DNA from: Patescibacteria group bacterium
GTDB lineage: Bacteria; Patescibacteriota; Minisyncoccia; Phycocordibacterales; CAIRYW01
NCBI GenBank assembly: GCA_030917145.1
Contig: JAUPVJ010000075.1
Location: 1-6,215, forward strand
DNA length: 6,215 nt
Reading direction: 5' to 3'
The position numbers and the translations under genes are program-made. Positions 1 to 6,215 of this stretch are shown in pieces; the first letter of the stretch is position 1; the number at the start of each line of letters is the position of its first letter. The notes beneath the pieces were generated by a model. The model searched no databases and was not told the origin of the DNA. It was given only the letters and a program-made list of their open reading frames with translations.

Positions 1-1233
<1,233 letters not shown>

Positions 1234-1572
1234 CTAGTTAATAATCGCCAAGATATTTCCTTCTGAAATCATATAGTATTCTTCTCCTTCTAGTTTTATT
1301 TCATCAAATCCGTAACCTGAAAAAATCACCCTGTCTCCTACTTTCACAGTCATCGGAATTCTTTCTTCTCCATCTTCATTCCATTTTCCTGGGCCCACAG
1401 CGACCACAGTTCCCTGCTCTGATTTTTCTTTATTTATTTCATCAGGAACAAGAATTCCTGATTTTGATTTTTTTTCTACTTCTTCTTTAGACAAAGGTCG
1501 CACAAGAACCCTGTCTGAAAGAGGAATTACAACTTGTTTTTTTGAGCTTTCTTTTTTCACTTCTCTCTTCAT
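1234..1572 (-). CDS. groES: 10 kDa co-chaperonin GroES
   Basis: The heptameric lid that caps GroEL and closes the folding chamber. The 112-residue product aligns over its length with the family: PLSDRVLVRP (17-26) is the first core strand, the mobile loop spans about 32-47 with GILVP (39-43) in the place of the GroEL-binding hydrophobic tripeptide, EQGTVVAVGPGK (52-63) is the core GxVxAVGxG motif, KVGDRVIFSGYG follows, and the end MISEGNILAIIN matches the usual family ending. Family members are usually 94-100 residues. The excess is a lysine-rich leader of about 15 residues (MKREVKKESSKKQVV) before the core. No ATG lies nearer the core, so the ATG at 1570-1572 is the best start, though no Shine-Dalgarno sequence supports it. 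It is first in the groES-groEL operon and is read from a strong promoter about 35 bp upstream. The stop is TAG. Confidence 0.97.
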   Translation of the reverse strand: MKREVKKESSKKQVVIPLSDRVLVRPLSKEEVEKKSKSGILVPDEINKEKSEQGTVVAVGPGKWNEDGEERIPMTVKVGDRVIFSGYGFDEIKLEGEEYYMISEGNILAIIN

Positions 1573-1608
1573 AAGAATTTTTTATTTAGACCCTAATAAT
1601 AGGACTGA

Positions 1609-1637
1609 ATTATAGGTGGTTTATGCTTCTACTTCAA
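1609..1637 (-). promoter_or_regulatory. Sigma-70-type promoter of the groES-groEL operon
   Basis: Read on the minus strand, TTGAAG (1637-1632; 5 of 6 match to TTGACA) is followed after exactly 17 bp by a perfect TATAAT (1614-1609). Transcription would start near 1602, giving a leader of about 30 nt before the groES ATG. No CIRCE element (TTAGCACTC-N9-GAGTGCTAA, the HrcA operator common at groE) is visible here. The only hint of structure in the leader is a short CCTA/TAGG inverted repeat at about 1592-1603. The promoter is called from consensus match and position only. Confidence 0.8.
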
Positions 1638-1640
1638 CCA

Positions 1641-1667
1641 TTGACTAACAAGATTTATGATTATAAT
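1641..1667 (+). promoter_or_regulatory. Probable sigma-70-type promoter of the 158-residue gene
   Basis: TTGACT (1641-1646; 5 of 6) and a perfect TATAAT (1662-1667) lie upstream of the gene at 1694. The spacer is 15 bp, shorter than the optimal 17, so the promoter may be weaker or need help. Start of transcription would be near 1674, leaving a leader of about 20 nt. Its -35 box sits only 3 bp from the -35 box of the oppositely directed groES promoter, so the two promoters are back to back. Confidence 0.6.
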
Positions 1668-1670
1668 CTT
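1650..1670. repeat. Short inverted repeat over the -10 box, possible operator
   Basis: AAGATT (1650-1655) and AATCTT (1665-1670) are perfect inverted arms 9 bp apart. They overlap the -10 region of the plus-strand promoter, and the inner palindrome GATTATAATC (1659-1668) contains the -10 box itself. The placement would suit a repressor, but six-base AT-rich arms arise easily by chance and part of the symmetry is the TATAAT sequence. Confidence 0.2.
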
Positions 1671-1693
1671 CCAATTAGAAAACTAATCACCCT

Positions 1694-2170
1694 ATGAACC
1701 CAACACTCTTACGCACTTGGTCGATCGGTCTCACCACCTCACCAGTCTATGTTCACCCAGTGAGCGAACACGCCCCAATCATCAACATCGCGGATATTCC
1801 CGGTGAAAATGATGACATTGGGATCTCAGCAATCATCACGAGGCTCCTTGAGACTGGTCTGGATGAAATAAACCCACCATTTCAAATCAATGACACAGTA
1901 CGGTGGATCGAGCCCATCCCAGACGACCTTGTGCTCACAAACCCAAGCACATGTTTCTCTTTTCACCCAAAGGAAGTTAAAAGGCCTGGTGTGCGAGTAT
2001 TAAAAACACAGTACTCTCGGACACTTTGCTCTTTTTCCTCCCCGACAATGCCCGGAAGGCCAAGAGACACATTCTACACTGTCGCTGGTCACATGGTAGC
2101 CGTGAGGCACCCACGTGACACAAGGTGGATGTGGGTCCGAGCAGTCTTTCTGGAAAAAGTTCCCGAGTAA
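1694..2170 (+). CDS. Hypothetical protein of 158 residues, unrecognised family
   Basis: I do not recognise this protein. It has no signal peptide, no transmembrane segment and no familiar catalytic motif, so it is probably cytosolic. It is rich in proline and beta-prone residues, with two cysteines (87, 112) and four tryptophans (9, 71, 145, 147). The end HMVAVRHPRDTRWMWVRAVFLEKV (about 133-156, quoted in part: RHPRDTRWMWVRAV) and the stretch around DTVRWIEP (67-74) look like beta strands of a small barrel; this is a guess. The ATG at 1694 is the first start after an in-frame TAG at 1676 and lacks a Shine-Dalgarno sequence. The gene stands alone, with its own promoter-like sequence upstream and a terminator directly after the TAA, so it seems to be a real, separately expressed unit. 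Its G+C is about 50% by hand count in 60-base blocks (43-57%), well above its neighbours, and it prefers C- and G-ending codons, which suggests a different origin. Confidence 0.75.
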   Translation: MNPTLLRTWSIGLTTSPVYVHPVSEHAPIINIADIPGENDDIGISAIITRLLETGLDEINPPFQINDTVRWIEPIPDDLVLTNPSTCFSFHPKEVKRPGVRVLKTQYSRTLCSFSSPTMPGRPRDTFYTVAGHMVAVRHPRDTRWMWVRAVFLEKVPE

Positions 2171-2171
2171 A

Positions 2172-2199
2172 AACCCTTTTTGAATAAGGGTTATTTTTT
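2172..2199 (+). terminator. Rho-independent terminator after the 158-residue gene
   Basis: AACCCTT (2172-2178) and AAGGGTT (2186-2192) form a perfect 7-bp stem with a 7-nt loop, followed by A and six T (2194-2199). It begins 1 base after the TAA at 2168-2170. It separates this gene from secG, which then needs its own promoter. Confidence 0.85.
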
Positions 2200-2222
2200 A
2201 TTCTGCAGGAACAACTTCATAT

Positions 2223-2251
2223 TTGATATATTTTCTCCAATATGATAGTAT
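2223..2251 (+). promoter_or_regulatory. Probable promoter of the secG operon
   Basis: TTGATA (2223-2228; 4 of 6) and TAGTAT (2246-2251; 4 of 6) are separated by 17 bp, and TG at 2243-2244 supplies an extended -10 (TGATAGTAT). Transcription would start near 2258, leaving a leader of about 75 nt before secG. The remaining leader (2258-2332) shows no convincing hairpin or riboswitch. The terminator just upstream makes a promoter in this gap necessary; this is the best candidate I see. Confidence 0.5.
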
Positions 2252-2332
2252 GAACAGAACGTAATCCTCCCTAGTGCCCACAACTTATTATTAAATTTAG
2301 GCAAAAACGGGGTTGCATCTTAATAAATACTT

Positions 2333-2563
2333 ATGACACCAACACTTCTAGCGTATATTCAAATAGCGCTTTCTGTAGTTTTAATTGGACTTGTTTTAAT
2401 TCAATATTCTGACGCTGGTGCAGGATCTGCCTTTGGAGGTGGAGACAACTGGAACTCAGCTTTTCACACAAGACGAGGAGCAGAAAAATTCTTTTTCTTT
2501 GCGACTATTTTTGTAGCAGTTGCCTTTACAGCAAGTACAGTTGTTGCTCTTCTCATAAAATAA
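2333..2563 (+). CDS. secG: Protein-export membrane protein SecG
   Basis: Small subunit of the SecYEG translocon in the cytoplasmic membrane, which assists SecA-driven export. The 76 residues show the family layout: first membrane helix about 4-24 (LLAYIQIALSVVLIGLVLIQ), then the glycine-rich cytoplasmic loop AGAGSAFGGGDN (28-39), the conserved RRGAEKFFFFAT segment (47-58) and a second helix about 54-75. Length is at the short end of the family (about 70-110), without the variable C-terminal tail. The ATG at 2333 begins directly before the first helix; it has no Shine-Dalgarno sequence. It is first in an apparent operon with the solute-binding protein 15 bp downstream and ribonuclease J. Confidence 0.93.
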   Translation: MTPTLLAYIQIALSVVLIGLVLIQYSDAGAGSAFGGGDNWNSAFHTRRGAEKFFFFATIFVAVAFTASTVVALLIK

Positions 2564-2578
2564 AATCTAAAAAAATAA

Positions 2579-4315
2579 ATGGATCTCTCAAGAAAACCAT
2601 CAGGTCTTTTTCAAAGACTACTCCAACTTCGAGCTAAATCACAAAAAGCAATCGATTCTTTTTCATCAACAGAAAAATATGTTTTTGCTTTCTTAATAGT
2701 TACCCTCACAGCAAGTTCTTTATTTCTTCTCAAAAACACACTAAATATGTTTATGAAAGAAGTCCCTGCTCGTGGTGGTGAAATACACGAAGGTGTGATC
2801 GGCTACCCTCGGTACATCAACCCAATCCTTTCAGTCACAGACAGTGGAAAAGATCTTACACTTTTAATTTACTCTGGCCTTTTAAAAGCGACAGGAGACG
2901 GGCAAATTATTGCTGACATGGCAGAAAGTTACTCGATTTCAGACGATGGAACAGTTTACAATGTAAAAATAAGGGAAAATGCAAAATTCCACGACGGAAC
3001 ACCTTTAACTTCTAAAGACGTAGAGTTCACAATCAAAAAAGCTCTTGATCCGGCATTGAAAAGTCCAAAAGCTCCGAATTGGCAAGGGGTGAGCGTGCGA
3101 GTGATTTCAGAAAAAGAAATTGAATTTGTGCTTTCAAAACCTTACGCGCCTTTTATAGAAAACCTAACACTTGGAATCTTACCTGAGCATCTTTGGAAAG
3201 ACATCGATCCGGAAGCTTATATATGGAGTGAAAGAAACTTCGATCCAATTGGCTCTGGACCATTTAAAACAAAAGAAATAAAGAGAGACAAATCTGGACT
3301 TCCGATCTACTACAAGCTTGTACCTTTTGGAGACTACACACTTGGAAAACCTTTCATAAAAGAAATCTACATGCACTTCTACACCAATGAAGAAAAACTT
3401 TTAGAAGCAATTAAAAAAGGTGAAGTAGACAGTGCCGGTGCCCTTTCTCCAAAAAGCGCAATCGAAATAAAAGACAGTGATCACAAAATTTTGCGAAGTC
3501 CACTACCTAGAATTTTTGCTTTATTTTTAAATCAAAATGAAATTCCGATTTTTGCAGACAAAAATGTTCGATTAGCATTGAGCACAGCTGTAAATAGAAA
3601 AGAAATAGTAGATGAAATCCTAAAAGGGTTTGGTACTGAAACCAAAAGCCCACTCCCAGCTTCTATTTCTCTTTTACCTAAGGAGCAGACAGATAATGCA
3701 ACACAAATACAAGAAGCTATAAGTATTTTGGAAAAAGCAGGATTTACGAAAGATGCGAATGGAATCATGGAGAAAAAAACAGCAAAAGAAACTTCACGAC
3801 TCTCATTCACAATTTCCACATCAAACTATCCAGAACTAAAAGACACAGCTCTTCTCTTAAAAAAACAATGGGAAGCAATCGGGGCTGAAGTAAAGGTAGA
3901 ACTCTATGAACTTTCAGACTTAAACCAAAACATTCTTCGTCCTCGAAAATATAATTCCCTTTTGTTTGGAGAAGTAATCGGTAGAGATCTAGACCTTTAC
4001 GCCTTCTGGCACTCAAGTGAAAGAAACGATCCAGGACTAAACCTATCTCAATACACAAACTCAAAAGCAGATAAATTTTTAGTAGACGCAAGGTCAACTT
4101 CAGATACAAATAAAAAAGTAGAAGCACTTCAAGGTCTCGAGAAAGAAATCACAAATGACGTTCCTGCAATCTTTCTTTATTCACCAGACTTTATTTACAT
4201 TATTCCAAAAAACCTTAGAGGAGTTTCTGTAGATACAATAACCTCTGGTTCTGAAAGATTTCTGGATGCACACAAGTGGTACACAGACACAGAATACGTT
4301 TGGAAATTCTTCTAA
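2579..4315 (+). CDS. Family-5 extracellular solute-binding protein (peptide/nickel type), membrane-anchored
   Basis: Substrate-binding protein of the SBP_bac_5 family (DppA/OppA-like), 578 residues. Family hallmarks are YINPIL (79-84), MAESYSISDDGTVYNVKIRE (114-133), FHDGTPLTSKDVEFT (137-151), the IGSGPF turn (224-229), and the mid-domain NVRLALSTAVNRKEIVDEIL. The N-terminus is basic (Arg/Lys at 5, 6, 13, 18, 20, 23), followed by one hydrophobic helix (about 34-52) and then the binding domain from about 65, so it should face outward on an uncleaved anchor. There is no lipobox; the whole protein contains no cysteine. Family members in most bacteria are lipoproteins or free periplasmic proteins encoded beside permease and ATPase genes; none are here. 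It starts 15 bp after secG with no Shine-Dalgarno sequence. The ligand (oligopeptide or other) cannot be told from sequence. The C-terminus is aromatic-rich (HKWYTDTEYVWKFF). Confidence 0.92.
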   Translation: MDLSRKPSGLFQRLLQLRAKSQKAIDSFSSTEKYVFAFLIVTLTASSLFLLKNTLNMFMKEVPARGGEIHEGVIGYPRYINPILSVTDSGKDLTLLIYSGLLKATGDGQIIADMAESYSISDDGTVYNVKIRENAKFHDGTPLTSKDVEFTIKKALDPALKSPKAPNWQGVSVRVISEKEIEFVLSKPYAPFIENLTLGILPEHLWKDIDPEAYIWSERNFDPIGSGPFKTKEIKRDKSGLPIYYKLVPFGDYTLGKPFIKEIYMHFYTNEEKLLEAIKKGEVDSAGALSPKSAIEIKDSDHKILRSPLPRIFALFLNQNEIPIFADKNVRLALSTAVNRKEIVDEILKGFGTETKSPLPASISLLPKEQTDNATQIQEAISILEKAGFTKDANGIMEKKTAKETSRLSFTISTSNYPELKDTALLLKKQWEAIGAEVKVELYELSDLNQNILRPRKYNSLLFGEVIGRDLDLYAFWHSSERNDPGLNLSQYTNSKADKFLVDARSTSDTNKKVEALQGLEKEITNDVPAIFLYSPDFIYIIPKNLRGVSVDTITSGSERFLDAHKWYTDTEYVWKFF

Positions 4316-4367
4316 AAAAAATTATAAAAACAAAATTTATTAAATTATTAAAAACAAAAAATATAAA
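4316..4367 (+). other. AT-only spacer with a direct repeat before ribonuclease J
   Basis: The 52-bp gap between the solute-binding protein and ribonuclease J holds only two G/C bases. TAAAAACAAAA occurs twice (4325-4335 and 4349-4359), 24 bp apart. There is no hairpin or terminator and no Shine-Dalgarno sequence, so read-through from secG is expected. It may act as an unstructured leader for the next start codon; that is inference from composition. Confidence 0.5.
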
Positions 4368-6215
4368 ATGAAAGACAACAGACATCACGCGCACAGAGGA
4401 CACACAAAACCTCCTCTCGAAACAAGAGTACTTCGTAAAGAAGACGCTCCAGCAACTTCACCAAAGGAAGAAAACATACAAAGAAAAAGAAGCGCACCTT
4501 TTTCTCCTAAAGCTGTATACGAAGAAGCTCGTGCAATAGAGAGAAAACAACAACACAGTCCTCAAAATCACAGAGAGCACCACAAACCAATCGAAAAGAA
4601 AAAAGACCTACTTCCACCTCCTGCTCCTGGTGTGGTACGAATCATTCCTCTTGGAGGAGTAGAAGAAATCGGTAAAAACATGACAGCGATTGAAATCGGT
4701 GACGATATTATCGTTGTTGATATTGGTTTTGCTTTTGAAGATGAAAGTACTCCAGGAATTGATTACATTCTCCCAAACACAAAATATCTAGAAGAAAGAA
4801 AAGACAGGGTACGAGCGGTCCTTATCACCCACGGTCACTTAGACCACATTGGTGGAATCCCTTACATCATGCCTCGTATTGGTAATCCCCCACTTTATAC
4901 TCGTAACCTAACGGGTTTAATGATCAAAAAAAGACAAAGTGAGTTCCCTGCAGTTCCTCCTATTGATTACAAAATCGTTGAAAAAGATGAAGAACTTACT
5001 ATCGGAAAAATCCGTGTAAAATTCTTTGGAGTGACACACTCAATTCCAGATTGTATGGGTATCATCATTCGTACTCCTCATGGAAACATCATTAACCCTG
5101 GAGACTTCAAACTTGATCACGAAGATGGAGTACCTGTAGATTTTGAAGAAAAAGTTTATGGAGGCCTTGGAAAAGAAAAAACTCTTCTTCTTATGACCGA
5201 CTCAACAAACATCGAAAACCCAGGATTTTCAACACCTGAAGCCTTGGTTCATAAAAACCTTTCTGACATCATCAAAAACACAAAAGGTCGTCTCATCTTG
5301 GCGATGTTTGCATCTCACGTTTCTAGAATTGTAAAAATCATCGAAGCGGCAGAAGCGTCTAATAAAAAAGTTGCTGTAGAAGGACGAAGTATGAAAAACA
5401 ACATCGAAATCTGTAAAGAAGCAGGTCTCATGAAATTTAAAAAAGACACAATCATTCAAGCGTCAGAAATTCCAAACTACCCACCAGACAGGATTGTAAT
5501 CCTTTCAACAGGAGGACAAGGAGAAGAATTTTCTGCCCTTTCTCGCATGGCTGCAAAAAACTACAAATATATTCAACTTACAAAATACGACACTGTGGTT
5601 TTGTCTTCTTCTATCATTCCAGGAAACGAAAGAGCTGCTCAAAAATTGAAAGATAACCTAGCACGAAACGGAGTTAGAATTATCCACTACCGAACATCTG
5701 AAGTTTACATTCACTCAACTGGACACGGAAACAGAGGAGAGATCGAATGGCTACACAAAAAGATTAAACCAAAATTCTTTGTTCCAATTCACGGAAACCA
5801 TTACATGCTCAAACTTCACGCTGAACTAGCGCGAGAAATGGGGACACCATCTGAAAACATTGTAGTTCCAGACAACGGATCTATTATTGAAATTACCGAT
5901 GGAGAAAAGATCTCTGTTAGAAAAGAAAAAGCGCCAAGTGGACAAATGATGGTGGACGGTTTTGCAATCGGAGACATGCAAGAAGTTGTGATCCGAGACA
6001 GACAAGCACTTTCTCAAGACGGAATGTTTGTAATCATTGCAACAATCAGCACAGTCAATGGTAAACTAAAGAAGTCTCCTGATATCATTTCAAGAGGATT
6101 CGTTTACCTGCGGGAAAACCAAGAGTTACTGCGACAAGCAAGAATCATAATCAAAAAAACAATTGAGGATAATGCTGTAGGGCAAAAACCAATCAACTTT
6201 GAGTTTTTGAAAACA
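4368..6215 (+). CDS. rnj: Ribonuclease J (metallo-beta-lactamase/beta-CASP RNase), extreme C-terminus cut
   Basis: Zinc-dependent 5'-3' exo- and endoribonuclease for mRNA decay and rRNA maturation, expected in the cytosol. 616 codons are visible; comparison with B. subtilis RNase J1 suggests only about 25-40 residues lie beyond the edge. The catalytic core starts near 90 (VRIIPLGGVEEIGKNM). Metal-site residues are present: HGHLDH (155-160), His224 in THSIPD, Asp246 in NPGDFK. The beta-CASP part has TDSTN (277-281), STGGQGE, HSTGH (449-453) and His475 in VPIHG. The GIGD-like region AIGDMQEVVIRDR and SRGFVYLRE show the C-terminal domain. Residues 1-88 form an unusual basic extension rich in His, Lys, Pro and Gln that should be disordered. 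The ATG at 4368 is preferred because the frame is open from there; a GTG at 4632 (codon 89) would give a family-typical start and cannot be excluded. Neither has a Shine-Dalgarno sequence. Probably co-transcribed with secG. Confidence 0.96.
   Translation, partial: MKDNRHHAHRGHTKPPLETRVLRKEDAPATSPKEENIQRKRSAPFSPKAVYEEARAIERKQQHSPQNHREHHKPIEKKKDLLPPPAPGVVRIIPLGGVEEIGKNMTAIEIGDDIIVVDIGFAFEDESTPGIDYILPNTKYLEERKDRVRAVLITHGHLDHIGGIPYIMPRIGNPPLYTRNLTGLMIKKRQSEFPAVPPIDYKIVEKDEELTIGKIRVKFFGVTHSIPDCMGIIIRTPHGNIINPGDFKLDHEDGVPVDFEEKVYGGLGKEKTLLLMTDSTNIENPGFSTPEALVHKNLSDIIKNTKGRLILAMFASHVSRIVKIIEAAEASNKKVAVEGRSMKNNIEICKEAGLMKFKKDTIIQASEIPNYPPDRIVILSTGGQGEEFSALSRMAAKNYKYIQLTKYDTVVLSSSIIPGNERAAQKLKDNLARNGVRIIHYRTSEVYIHSTGHGNRGEIEWLHKKIKPKFFVPIHGNHYMLKLHAELAREMGTPSENIVVPDNGSIIEITDGEKISVRKEKAPSGQMMVDGFAIGDMQEVVIRDRQALSQDGMFVIIATISTVNGKLKKSPDIISRGFVYLRENQELLRQARIIIKKTIEDNAVGQKPINFEFLKT

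Noticed and set aside
1573..1693. CIRCE heat-shock operator before groES
   Set aside because: I looked for TTAGCACTC-N9-GAGTGCTAA or a near match on both strands and found none.
2258..2332. Riboswitch or anti-Shine-Dalgarno regulatory element (CCTCCC at 2266-2271) in the secG leader
   Set aside because: No matching purine-rich partner or convincing stem is visible, and the genes here do not use Shine-Dalgarno sequences, so the CCTCCC run is probably chance.
4316..4367. Terminator or separate promoter for ribonuclease J in the AT-only gap
   Set aside because: There is no GC stem. TATA-like strings are inevitable in a sequence with 50 of 52 A/T bases, and no -35 box is positioned to support one.
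3179..4403. Four minus-strand open frames between 3179 and 4403
   Set aside because: They are antisense shadows of the solute-binding protein and the AT-rich gap after it, with no recognisable domain and Phe/Leu-rich low-complexity translations.
5229..6017. Two minus-strand open frames (5229-5459 and 5826-6017)
   Set aside because: Both are antisense to the conserved catalytic core of ribonuclease J and resemble no protein.

Overview
The window is compact, AT-rich bacterial DNA (roughly 35-40% G+C by eye in most genes). It carries a minus-strand chaperonin operon, groES-groEL (groEL cut by the left edge), and, divergently, plus-strand genes: an unrecognised 158-residue protein, secG, a membrane-anchored family-5 solute-binding protein, and a long ribonuclease J cut by the right edge. 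The order secG, solute-binding protein, ribonuclease J with no permease genes, the terse SecG, the very short intergenic gaps and the lack of Shine-Dalgarno sequences fit a Patescibacteria/CPR genome, most likely Parcubacteria-like. That assignment rests on gene order recalled from such genomes and is inference; no rRNA marker is present. Every reading frame uses the standard code, with no in-frame TGA.

Left part (1-1572, minus strand): GroES (112 aa) and GroEL (first 404 codons) lie 21 bp apart and share one strong sigma-70-type promoter just upstream of groES. They form the two-part protein-folding chamber. Middle (1573-2332): a divergent promoter region of 121 bp whose two -35 boxes lie back to back 3 bp apart, then a monocistronic gene of unknown function with clearly higher G+C (about 50%) and its own rho-independent terminator, then the secG promoter and a leader of about 75 nt. 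Right part (2333-6215, plus strand): secG, the solute-binding protein and ribonuclease J with gaps of 15 and 52 bp and no terminator between them, probably one transcript joining protein export, an envelope-facing substrate-binding protein and RNA processing.

The items most worth a second look are the G+C-rich orphan gene with its own promoter and terminator, the solute-binding protein held by an N-terminal membrane helix without lipobox or transporter partners, and the 88-residue basic, histidine-rich extension on ribonuclease J. I found no mobile element, CRISPR array, tRNA or rRNA. The core genes look ordinary, and I see no strong evidence for an undescribed multi-gene system.
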